NCBI GenBank assembly: GCA_029961685.1
Contig: JARWKL010000002.1
Span: 27,496,908 to 27,560,907, forward strand
From: Aristolochia californica
Taxonomy: Eukaryota; Streptophyta; Magnoliopsida; Piperales; Aristolochiaceae
Direction of reading: 5' to 3'
DNA length: 64,000 nucleotides
Shown here in pieces: positions 1-11,435 of this stretch; position 1 is the stretch's first letter; each line of letters begins with the position of its first letter. A model generated the notes under the pieces. It searched no databases and was not told the DNA's origin. It saw only the letters and a program-made list of their open reading frames with translations. The translations under genes and the position numbers were made by a program.

Positions 1-450
1 GTCAAATATTTTTCAAACTTTTTTGCACACATGAATTGTAAAATCTTGCTTTTGTTATGCCTTATATCTTTTTTGTTTAGGAGAAAAATGGGAGAGTGAA
101 AACTCAAGTTTGGGTCTGAAAACAAATTTTGAACATCATAAAATGCAAATGCAAAAATGCTGAGAGAGATAGTTCCAAAAAGTATCTGTGATTTTTAAGG
201 ATAGGCAAAAAGTGGGTTGTTTGGCTCTGGTAAATATCCAACCACTTGAGAATTTTATTTTTTCTACTTCTTGAAATTTTTGGATCACTAGGTCCACTTG
301 CATCCTCAACATGTTTTTGGCATGCAGATCCACCGCATTTAAAGCATGTTAGGATCAGTTAGAACTCCCTTTCATATAAAGTTCCACCAAGCTTATTATT
401 TGGGGTTGTACTAGTGGAATTTCCGAAACACGGATAACAAAACCCTGAAG
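1..450. repeat. Left-edge partial satellite monomer
   Basis: The window opens at about monomer position 15 and runs to the next phase start at 451. It carries the CATCATAAAATGC variant in place of CATCCAAAATGG near 146-158. That variant is common in the first 13 kb and was not seen elsewhere. The array evidently continues to the left of the window. Confidence 0.95.
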
Positions 451-3400
451 TTCATTTTTAGTGCGTGAAATAATTTTCAATTTTTTTTGCATACATGAAC
501 TCTAAAATTTTCATTTTGTTATCCCTTTAATCTTTTTGTTTAGGAGAAAAATGGGAGAGTGAAAACTCAAGTTTGGATCTGAAAACAAATTTCTAACATC
601 CAAAAATGGAAATGCACAAATGCTGAGAGAGATAGTTCATAAAATTATCTGTGATTTTTAAGGGTAGGCAAAAAGTAGGCTGTTTGGGTCTGGTAAATAT
701 TCAACAACTTGACAATTTGATTTTTTCTACTCGAAATTTTTGGATTACTAGGTTTACTTGCATCCTCAACATGTTTGTGGCATGCATATCCACCACATTT
801 AACGCATGTTAGGATCATTTAGAGGTCCCTTTCCTAAAAAATTCCACCAAGCTTATTATTAGGGGTTGTACTAGAAGAATTTCCCAAACTTGCAGAACAA
901 AACCTTGGAGTTCATTTTTAGTGCGTGAAATAATTTTCAATTTTTTTTGCATACACGAACTCTAAAATTTTGTTTTTTTTATGCCTTATATCTTTTTTGT
1001 TTACGAGAAAAATGGGATAGTGAAAACTCAAGTTTGGATCTGAAAACAAATTCTGAATATCCAAAATGGAAATGCACAAATGCTGAGAGAGATAGTTCCA
1101 AAAAGTATCTGTGATTTTTATGGATAGGCAAAAAGCGGGTTGTTTGGCTCTGGTAAATATCCAACCACTTGAGAATTTAATTTTTTCTACTCCTTGAAAT
1201 TTTGGATCACTAGGTATACTTGCATCCTCAACAAGTTCCTGGCATGCAGATCCAGCACAATTAAATCATGTTAGGATCAGTTAGAAGTCCTCTTCGTATA
1301 AAATTCCACCAAGCTTATTATTAGAGGTTGTACTAGTGGATTTTCCCAAACATGGATAGCAAAACCTTGGAGTTCATTTTTAGTGCGTGAAATAATTTTC
1401 AAATTTTTTTGCGTACATGAACTCTAAAATTTTCATTTTGTTATGCCTTAAATCTTTTTTGTTTACGAGAAAAATGGGAGTGTGAAAACTCAAGTTTGGA
1501 TCTGAAAACAAATTTTGAACATCCAAAATGGAAATGCACAAATGCTGAGAGAGATAGTTCCAAAAAGTATCTATGATTTTCAAGGATAGGCAAAAAGTGG
1601 CATGTTAGCTTCTGGTAAATATTCAACCACTTGAAAATTTGATTTTTTCTACTCTTTAAAATTTTAGGATTAATAGCTCCACTTGCATTCTCAACCTGTG
1701 TCTGGCATGCATATCCACCACATTTAAAGCATGTTAGGATCAGTTAGAATTCCCTTTCCTATAAAATTTCACCAAGCTTATTATTAGGGTTTGTACTAGT
1801 GGAATTTCCATAACATGGATAAAAAAAACTTGGAGTTCATTTTTAGTGCGTGAAATAATTTTCTAATTTTTTTGCATACTTGATATCTAAAATTTTCAAT
1901 TTTTTATGCGTAATATCTTTTTTGTTTTCGAGAAAAAGGGGAGATTGAAAACTCAAATTTGGATCTGAAAACAAATTTTGAACATCCAAAATGGAAATGC
2001 ACAAATGCTGAGATAGATAGTTCCAAAAAGTATCTGTGATTTTTAAGGATAGGCAAAAAGTGGGTTGTTTGGCTCTGGTAAATATCCAACCACTTGAGAA
2101 TTTGATTTTTTCTACTCCTTGAAAATTTTGGATCACTAGGTCCACTTGCATCCTCAACATGTTTCTGGCATGCATATCCACCACATTTAAAGCATGTTAG
2201 GATCTGTTAGAAGTCCCTTTCTTATAAAATTCCACCATGCTTATTATTACGGGTAGTGCTAGTTTTTTTCCCAAACTTGGATAACAAAACCTTGGAGTTC
2301 ATTTTTAGTACGTGAAATAATTTTCATACTTTTTTGCATACGTGAACTATAAAATTTTCCTTTTGTTATGCCTTATATCTTTTTTGTTTTCGAAAAAAAT
2401 GGGAGAGTGAAAACTCAAATTTGGATCTGATAACAAATTTTGAACATCATCAAATGCAAATGCACAAATGCTGAGAGAGATAGTTCCAAAAAGTATCTGT
2501 GATTTTTAAAGATTGGCAAAAACTGGGTTGTTTGACTCTGGAAAATATCCAACCACTTGAGAATTTGATTTTTCCTGCTCGAAATTTTTGGATCACTAGG
2601 TCTACTTGCATCCTCAACATGTTTCTCGCATGCATATCCACCACATTTAAAGTATGTTAGGATGAGTTAGAAATCTCTTCCCTATAAAATTCCACCAAGC
2701 TTATTACTAGGAGTTGTACTAGTGGAATTTCCATAATCTGGATAACAAAACCTTGGAGTTCATTTTTAATGCATGAAATAATTTTCAAATTTTTTTCCAT
2801 ACATGAACTCTAAAATTTTCATTTTGCTATGCCTTATAACTTTTTTCTTAGGAGAAAAATGGGAGAGTGAAAACTCAAGTTTGGATCTGAAAACAAATTT
2901 GAAACATCCAAAATGGAAATGTACAAATGCTGAGAGAGATAGTTCAAAAAAGTATCTTTGATTTTTAAGGATAGGCAAAAAGTGGTTTGTTTGGCTCTGG
3001 TAAATATCCAACCACTTGAGAATTTTATTTTTTCTACTTCTTGAAATTTTTTGATCACTAGGTCCACTTGCATCCTGAACATGTTCCTGGCATGCAGTTC
3101 CACCACATTTAAAGCATGTTAGGACCAGTTAGAAATCTCTTTCCTATAAAATTCCACCAAACTTATTATTTGGGGTTGTACTAGTGGAATTTCCCAAACT
3201 TGAATAACAAAATCTTGGAGTTCATTTTTAGTGCGTGAAATAATTTTCAAATTTTTTTGCATACATGACCTCTAAAATTTTCATTTTCTTATGCCTTATA
3301 CCTTTTTTTTTTTTACGAGAAAATGGGAGAGTGAAAACTCAAGTTAGGATCTGGAAACAAATTTTGAACATCCAAAATGGAAATGCACAAATGCTGAGAG

Positions 3401-3684
3401 AGATAGTTCCAAAAAGTATCTGTGATTTTCAAGGATAGGCAAAAAGAGGGTTGTTTGGCTCTCGTAAATATCCAACCACTTGAGAATTTGATTTTTTCTA
3501 CTCCAGGAAATTTTTGGATCACTAGGTCCACTTGCATCCTCAACATGTTTCTGGCATGCATATCCACCACATTTAAAGATTGTTAGGATCAGTTAAAAGT
3601 CCCTTTCCTATAAAATCCCACCAAGCTTATTATTAGGGGTAGTGCTAGTGGTATTTCCCAAACATGGATAACCAAACCTTGGAT
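451..3684. repeat. Diverged satellite monomers, block 1 (7 units)
   Basis: Monomers start at 451, 911, 1373, 1836, 2298, 2759 and 3221, with lengths of 460-464 bp. The units mix the long form (TACTCCTTGAAA near position 280) and the short form (TACTCGAAA, 3 bp shorter). Several carry TTTAGGAG in place of TTTACGAG, which removes the second CpG. I saw no obvious recent duplication among them. No gene is supported in this stretch; the minus-strand open frames are the recurrent monomer frame. Confidence 0.93.
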
Positions 3685-5066
3685 TTCATTTTTAGTGCGT
3701 GAAATAATTTTCAAACTTTTTTGCATACATGAACTATAAAATTTTCCTTTTGTTATGCCTTATAACTTTTTTTTTACGAGAAAATGGGAGAGTGACAACT
3801 CAAGTTTGGATCTGAAAACAAATTTTGAACATCATAAAATGTAAATGCACAATTGCTGAGAGAGATAGTTCCAAAAAGTAGCTGTGATTTTTAAGGATAG
3901 GCAAAAAGTGGGTTGTTTGGCTCTGGTAAATATCCAACCACTTGAGAATTTGATTTTTTCTACTCGAAATTTTTGGATCACTAGGTCCACTTGCATCCTC
4001 AACATGTTTCTAGCATGCATATCCACCACATTTAAAGCAAGATAGAATCTGTTAGAAGTCCGTTTCCTATAAAATTCCACTAATCTTATTATTAGGGGTT
4101 GTACTAGTGGAATTTCCCAAACATGGATAACCAAACCTTGGAGTTCATTTTTAGTGCGTGGAATAATTTTCAAATTTTTTTGCATACATGAACTCTAAAT
4201 TTTCATTTTGTTATCTCTTATACCTTTTTTGTTGACAAGCAAAATGGGAGAGTGAAAACTCAAGGTTGGATCTGCAAACAAATTTTGAAGATCCAAAATG
4301 GAAATCCACAAATGCTGAGAGAGATAGTTCCAAAAAGTATCTGTGATTTTTAAGGATAGGCAAAAAGTGGGTTGTTTGGCTCTGGTAAATTTCCAACCAC
4401 TATAGAATTTGATTTTTTCTGCGCCATGAAATTTTTGGATCACTAGGTCCACTTGCATCCTCAACATGTTTCTGGCATGCATATCCACCACATTTAAAGC
4501 AAGTTAGGATCAGTTAGATGTCCCTTTCCTATAAAATTCCACCAAGCTTATTATTAGGGGTAGTACTAGTGGTATTTCCCCAACATACATAACAAAACCT
4601 TGGAGTTCATTTTTAGTGTGTGAAATATTTTTCAAACTTTTTTGCATACATGTACTATAAAATATTTCTTTTTGTTATGCCTTATATCTTTTTTGTTTAC
4701 GAGAAAAATGGGAGAGTGAAAACTCAAGTTTGGATTTGAAAAAAAAATTTTAACATCATCAAATGAAATTCACAAATGCTGAGGGAGATAGTTCCAAAAA
4801 GTATCTGTGATTTTTAAGGATAGGCAAAAAGTGTGTTGTTTGGCTCTGGTAAATATCCAACCACTTGAGAATTTGATTTTTTCTACTCGAAATTTTTTTA
4901 TCACTAGGTCCACTTACATCCTCAACATGTTTCTGGCATGCGTATCAAGCACATTTAAAGCATGTTAGGATCAGTTAGATGTCCCTTTCCTATAAAATTC
5001 CACCAAGCGTATTATTAGGGGTAGTACTAGTGGTATTTCCCAAACATGGATAAGAAAACCTTGGAG
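3685..5066. repeat. Three-monomer tandem duplication, copy 1
   Basis: The monomers at 3685, 4144 and 4606 pair in order with those at 5067, 5528 and 5988, at offsets of 1382, 1384 and 1382 bp. Shared variants support the pairing. The first members share GCAAGATAG and CCACTAATC. The second share GCGTGGAATAA and a GGAAATCC variant. The third share TTTCTTTTTGTTATG. The two copies have diverged visibly, so this is an older event than the four-monomer duplications further right. Confidence 0.75.
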
Positions 5067-6449
5067 TTCATTTTTAGTGCGTGAAATATTTTTCAAACTT
5101 TTTTGCATAGATGAACTACAAAATCTTCCTTTTCTTATGCCTTATATCTTTTATTTTAACGAGAAAAATGGGAGAGTGAAAACTCAAGTTTGGATCGGAA
5201 AACTAATTTTGAACATCATAAAATTCAAATGCACAATTGTTGAGAGAGATAGTTCCAAAAAGTATATGTGATTTTTAAGGATAGGGAAAAAGTGGGTTGT
5301 TTGGCTCTCGTAAATATCCAACCACTTGAGAATTTGATTCTTTCTACTCAAAATTTTGAGAACACTAGGTCCACTTGCATCCTCAACATGTTTCTCGCAT
5401 GCATATCCACCACATTTAAAGCAAGATAGGATCAGTTAGAAGTCCCTTTCCTATAAAATTCCACTAATCTTATTATTAGGGGTTGTACTAGTGGAATTTC
5501 CCAAACACGGATAACAAAACCTTGGAGTTCATTTTTAGTGCGTGGAATAATTTTCAAATTTTTTTGCATACATGAACTCTTAAATTTTCATTTTGTTATG
5601 CCTTACCTTTTTTTTTACGAGAAAAATGGGAGAGTGAAAACTCAAGTTTGGATCTGAAAACAAAGTTTGATCATCCAAAATGGAAATCCAAAAATGCTGA
5701 GAGAGATAGTTCCAAAAAGTATTTGTGATTTTTAAGGATAGGCAAAAAGTGGGTTGTATGGCTCTGGTAAATATCCAACCACTTGAGAATTTGATTTTTT
5801 CTACTCCATGAAATTTTTGGATCACTAGGTCCACTTGCACCCTCAACATGTTTTTGCCATGCATATCCACCACATTTAAAGCATGTTAGGATTAGTTAGA
5901 TGTCCCTTTCCAATAAAATTCCACCAAGCTTATTATTAGGGGAAGTACTAGTGGTATTTCCCAAACATGGATATCAAAACCTTGGCATTCATTTTTAGTG
6001 CGTGAAATAATTTTCAAACTTTTTCGAATACATGAAATATAAAATTTTTCTTTTTGTTATGCCTTATATCTTTTGTGTTTACGAAAAAAATGGGAGAGTG
6101 AAAGCTCAAGATTGAATCTGAAAAGAAATTTTGAACATCATAAAATGCAAATGCACAAATGCTGAGAGAGATAGTTGAAAAAAGTATCTGTGATTTTTAT
6201 GGATAGGCAAAAAGTGTGTTGTTTGGCTCTGGTAAATATTCAACCACTTGAGAATTTGATTTTTTCAACTCGAAATTTTTGGATCACAAGGTCCTCTTGC
6301 ATCCTCAACATGTTTTTGGCATGCATATCCACCACATTTAAAGCAAGTTAGCATCTGTTAGAAGTCCCTTTACTATAAAATTCCACCAAGCTTATTATTA
6401 GGGGTTGTACTAGTGGAATTTCCCGAACAAGGAAAACCAAATCTTGGAG
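5067..6449. repeat. Three-monomer tandem duplication, copy 2
   Basis: The monomers at 5067, 5528 and 5988 are the partners of 3685-5066 and carry the same ordered private variants. The third monomer (5988) is also the left edge of the next, four-monomer duplication, because from about 6108 it matches sequence near 7956. The two amplification events therefore overlap. Confidence 0.72.
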
Positions 6450-7955
6450 TTCATATTTAGTGCGTGAAATAATTTTCAAATTTTTTTGCATGCATGAACT
6501 CTAAAATTTTAATTTTTTTATTCCTTATACCTTTTTTGTTTACGAGAAAAATGGGAGAGTGAAAACTCAGGTTTGGATCTCAAAACAAATTTTGAACATC
6601 CAAAATGGAAAGGCACAAATGCTGAGAGATTAAGTTCTAAAAAGTATCAGTGATTTTTAAGGATAGGAAAAAAGTGGGTTTTTTGGCTCTGGTAAATTTC
6701 CAACCACTTGAGAATTTGATTTTTTCTACTCCTCTAAATTTTTGGATCAATAGGTCCAATTTCATCCTCAACATGTTTCTAGCATGCATATCCACCACAT
6801 TTAAAGCATTTTAGGATCAATTAGAAGTCACTTTCCTATAAAATTCCACCAAGTTTATTATTAGGGGTTGTACTGGTGGAATTTCCATAACAAGGATAAC
6901 AAAACCTTAGAGTTCATTTTTAGTGCGTGAAATAATTTTCAAATTTTTTTGCATAGATGAACTCTAAAATTTTTATTTTGTTATGCCTTATATCTTTTTT
7001 GTTTACGGGAAAAATGGGAGAGTGAAAACTCAAGTTTGGATCTGAAAATAAATTTTGAACATCCAAAATGGAAATGCACAAATGCTGAGAGAGATAGTTC
7101 CAAAAAGTATCTGTGATTTTTATGGATAGGCAAAAATTGGGTTGTTTGGCTCTGGTAAATATCCAACCACTTGAGAATTTTATTTTTTCTACTCCTTGAA
7201 ATTTTGGATCACTTGGTATACTTGCATCCTCAACATGTTTCTGGCTTGCAGATCCACCACAATTAAAGCATGTTAGGATCAGTTAGAAGTCCCTTTCCTA
7301 TAAAATTCCACCAAGCTTATTATTAGGGGTTGTACTAGTGGAATTTCCCAAACATGGATAGTAAAACCATGGAGTTCATTTTTAGTGCCTGAAATAATTT
7401 TCAAATTTTTTTGCATACATGAACTCTAAAATTTTCGTTTTGCTGTTCCTTAAATCTTTTTTGTTGACGGGAAAAATGGGAGAGTGAAAACTCAAGTTTG
7501 GATCTAAAAAAAAATTTTGAACATCATAAAATACAAATGCACAAATGCTGAGAGAGATAGTTCCAAAAATTATCTGTGATTTTTAAGGATAGGCAAAAAG
7601 TGGGTTTTTTGGCTCTAGCAAATTTCCAACAACTTGAGAATTTGATTTTTTCTACTCCTTGAAATTTTTGGATCACTATGTCCCCTTGCGTCCTCAACAT
7701 GTTTCTGGCATGCATATCCACCACATTTAAAGCATGTTAGGATCAGTTAGAAGTCCCTTTCCTATAAAATTCCACCAAGCTTATTATTAGGGGAGTACTA
7801 GTGGTATTTCCTAAACAAGGATAACAAAACCTTGGAGCTCATTTTTAGTGCATGAAATACTTTTCAAAATTTTTTGCTTACATGAACTATAAAATTTTCC
7901 TTTTGTTTTTCCTTATATCTTTTTTGTTTACGAAAAAATGGTACAGTGAAAGCTC
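6108..7955. repeat. Four-monomer tandem duplication (1.85 kb), copy 1
   Basis: This covers the end of monomer 5988, then 6450, 6913, 7375 and the beginning of 7838. Paired monomers in copy 2 lie at 7838, 8298, 8758, 9220 and 9683, giving offsets of 1850, 1848, 1845, 1845 and 1845 bp. Private markers shared by both copies include ATAGTTGAAAAAAG at 6171 and 8019, GAGAGATTAAGTTC, GGTATACTTGCATCC, TAAAACCATGGAG and GGGGAGTACTAG. By eye the copies differ at only a few per cent of sites. Edges are approximate, placed where copy-specific variants stop matching. Confidence 0.88.
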
Positions 7956-9800
7956 AAGTTTGGATCTGAAAAGAAATTTTGAACATCATAAAATGCAAAT
8001 GCACAAATGCTGAGAGAGATAGTTGAAAAAAGTATCTGTGATTTTTATGGATAGGCAAAAAGTGTGTTGTTTGGATCTGGTAAATATCCAACCACTTGAG
8101 AATTTGATTTTTTCAACTCAAAATTTTTGGATCACAAGGTCCTCTTGCATCCTCAACATGTTTTTGGCATGCATATCCACGACATTTAAAGCAAGTTAGC
8201 ATCTGTTAGAAGTCCCTTTACTATAAAATTCCACCAAGCTTATTATTAGGGGTTGTACTAGTGGAATTTCCCGAACAAGGAAAACCAAATCTTGGCGTTC
8301 TTATTTAGTGCGTGAAATAATTTTCAAATTTTTTTGCATACATGAACTCTAAAATTTTAATTTTGTTATTCCTTATACCTTTTTTGTTTACGAGAAAAGT
8401 GGGGGAGTGAAAACTCAGGTTTGGATCTGAAAACAAATTTTGAACATCCAAAATGGAAAGGCACAAATGCTGAGAGATTAAGTTCTAAAAAGTATCAGTG
8501 ATTTTTAAGGATAGGAAAAAAGTGGGTTGTTTGGCTCTGGTAAATTTCCAACCACTTGAGAATTTGATTTTTTCTACTCTAAATTTTTGGATCAATAGGT
8601 CCAGTTTCATCCTCATCATGTTTCTGGCATGCATATCCACCACATTTAAAGCATTTTAGGATCAATTAGAAGTCACTTTCCTATAAAATTCCACCAAGTT
8701 TATTATTAGGGGTTGTACTGGTGGAATTTCCATAACAAGGATAACAAAACCTTAGAGTTCATTTTTAGTGCGTGAAATAATTTTCAAATTTTTTTGCATA
8801 GATGAACTCTAAGATTTTTATTTTGTTATGCCTTATATCTTTTTTGTTTACGGGAAAAATGGGAGAGTGAAAACTCAAGTTTGGATCTGAAAATAAATTT
8901 TGAACATCCAAAATGGAAATGCACAAATGCTGAGAGAGATAGTTCCAAAAAGTATCTGTGATTTTTATGGATAGGCAAAAATATGGTTGTTTGGCTCTGG
9001 TAAATATCCAACCACTTGAGAATTTTATTTTTTCTAATCCTTGAGATTTTGGATCACTTGGTATACTTGCATCCTCAACATGTTTCTGGCTTGCAGATCC
9101 ACCACAATTAAAGCATGTTAGGATCAGTTAGAAGTCCCTTTCCTATAAAATTCCACCAAGCTTATTATTAGGGGTTGTACTAGTGGAATTTCCCAAACAT
9201 GGATAGTAAAACCATGGAGTTCATTTTTAGTGCGTGAAATAATTTTCAAATTTTTTTGCATACATGAACTCTAAAATTTTCATTTTGCTGTTCCTTAAAT
9301 CTTTTTTGTTTACGGGAAAAATGGGAGAGTGAAAACTCAAGTTTGGATCTAAAAAAAAATTTTGAACATCATAAAATACAACTGCACAAATGCTGAGAGA
9401 GATAGTTCCAAAAATTATCTGTGATTTTTAAGGATAGGCAAAAAGTGGGTTTTTTGGCTCTAGCAAATTTCCAACAACTTGAGAATTTGATTTTTTCTAC
9501 TCCTTGAAATTTTTGGATCACTATGTCCCCTTGCATCCTCAACATGTTTCTGGCATGCATATCCACCACATTTAAAGCATGTTAGGATCAGTTAGAAGTC
9601 CCTTTCCTATAAAATTCCACCAAGCTTATTATTAGGGGAGTACTAGTGGTATTTCCTAAACCTGGATAACAAAACCTTGGAGCTCATTTTTAGTGCCTGA
9701 AATAATTTTCCAATTTTTTTGCTTACATGAACTATAAAATTTTCCTTTTGTTTTGCCTTATATCTTTTTTGTTTACGAAAAAAGGTAGAGTGAAAACTCA
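7956..9800. repeat. Four-monomer tandem duplication (1.85 kb), copy 2
   Basis: This directly follows copy 1 with no spacer. The first ~100 bp of monomer 9683 resembles the first ~100 bp of monomer 7838 (AGCTCATTTTTAGTGC, TTGCTTACATGAACTATAAA). The remainder of monomer 7838 resembles monomer 5988. That is the expected geometry for an out-of-register exchange whose breakpoint lies inside a monomer near 7955. Confidence 0.86.
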
Positions 9801-11066
9801 AGTTTGGATCTAAAAAGAAATTTTGAACATCCAAAATGGAAATGCAAAAATGCTGAGAGATTAAGTTCCAAAAAGTATCTGTGATTTTTAAGGATAGGCA
9901 AAAAGTGGGTTGTTTGGCTCTGGTAAATATCCAACCACTTCAGAATTTGATTTTTTCTACTCGAAATTTTTGGATCGCTAGGTCCACTTACATCCTCAAC
10001 ATGTTTGTGGCATTCATATCCACCACATTTAAAGCAAGTTAGGATCATTTAGACATCCTTTTCCTATAAAATTCCACCAAGCTTATTATTAGGGGTTGTA
10101 CTAGTGGAATTTCCCAAACATGGAGAACAAAACCTTGGAGTTCATTTTTAGTGCGTTAAATAATTTTCAATTTTTTTTGCATACATGAACTCTAAAATTT
10201 TCATTTTGTTATGCCTTATATCTTTTTTGTTTACGAGAAAAATGGGAGAGTGAAAACTCAAGTTTGGATCTGAAAACAAATTTTCAACATCCAAAATAGA
10301 AATGCACAAATGATGAGAGAGATAGTTCCAAAAAGTATCTGTGATTTTTATGGATAGGCAAAAAGTGGGTTGTTTGGCTCTGGTAATTATCCAACCACTT
10401 GAGAATTTTATTTTTTCTACTCCTTGAAAGGTTTGATCACTAGGTATACTTGCATCTTCAACATGTTCCTGGCATGCAGATCAACCACAATTAAAGCATG
10501 TTAGGATCAGTTAGAAGTCCCTTCCCTATAAAATTCCACCAGGCTTATTATTAGGGATTGTACTAGTGGATTTTCCCAAACATGGATAGCAAAACCTTGG
10601 AGTTCATTTTTAGTGCGTGAAATGATTTTCAAATTTTTTTGCATTAATAAACTCTAAAATTTTCATTTTGTTATGCCTTATATCTTTTTTGTTTACAAGA
10701 AAAATAGGAGAGTGAAAACTCAAGTTTGGATTTGAAAACAAATTTTGAACATCCAAAATGGAAATGCACAAATGCTCAGAGAGATAGTTCCAAAAACTAT
10801 CTGTGATTTTTAAGGATAGGCAAAAAGTTGGTTGTTAGGCTCTGGTAAATATCCAACAACTTGAAAATTTGATTTTTTCTACTCATTGCAATTTTTTGGA
10901 TTAATAGGTCCACTTCCATCCTCAACATGTTTCTTGCATGCATATCTACCACATTTAATGAATGTTAGGATCAGTTAGAAGTCCCTTTCCTGTAAAATTC
11001 CACCAAGCTTATTATTAAGGGTTGTGCTGGTGGAATTTCCCAAACATGGATAACAAAACCTTGGAG
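9801..11066. repeat. Satellite monomers, block 2
   Basis: This holds the rest of monomer 9683 and the monomers at 10141 and 10603, with lengths of 458, 462 and 464 bp. Monomer 10603 has TTTACAAG in place of TTTACGAG, a transition at the second CpG site. Nothing other than satellite was seen. Confidence 0.92.
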
Positions 11067-11435
11067 TTCACTTTTAGTGCGAGAAATAATTTTAAATTTT
11101 TTTTTGCATACATGAATTCTAAAATATTCATTTTGTTATGCCTTATATCTTTTTTGTTTACGAGAAAAATGGGAGAGTGAAAACTCAAGTTTGGAAAGAA
11201 GTGGGTTGTTTGGCTTTGGTATATATCCAACCACTTGAGAATTTTTTTTTTCTACTCGAAATTTTTGGATCACTAGGTCCACTTGCATCCTCAACATGTT
11301 CCTAGCATGCAGATCCACCACATTTAAAGCATGTTAGGATCAGTTAGAAGTCCCTTTCCTATAAAATTCCACCAATCTTATTATTAGGGGTTGTACTAGT
11401 GGAATTTCCCAAATATGGAGAACAAAACCTTGGAG
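11067..11435. repeat. Truncated satellite monomer (369 bp, internal deletion)
   Basis: The interval to the next phase start is 369 bp rather than about 463. The loss is one block of about 93 bp: AAGTTTGGA near 11195 joins directly to AAGAAGTGGG, omitting monomer positions of about 130-221 (the GAACATCC, GCTGAGAGAG and AAGTATCTGTG segments). The rest of the unit is ordinary. This is the shortest unit in the window. Confidence 0.95.
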
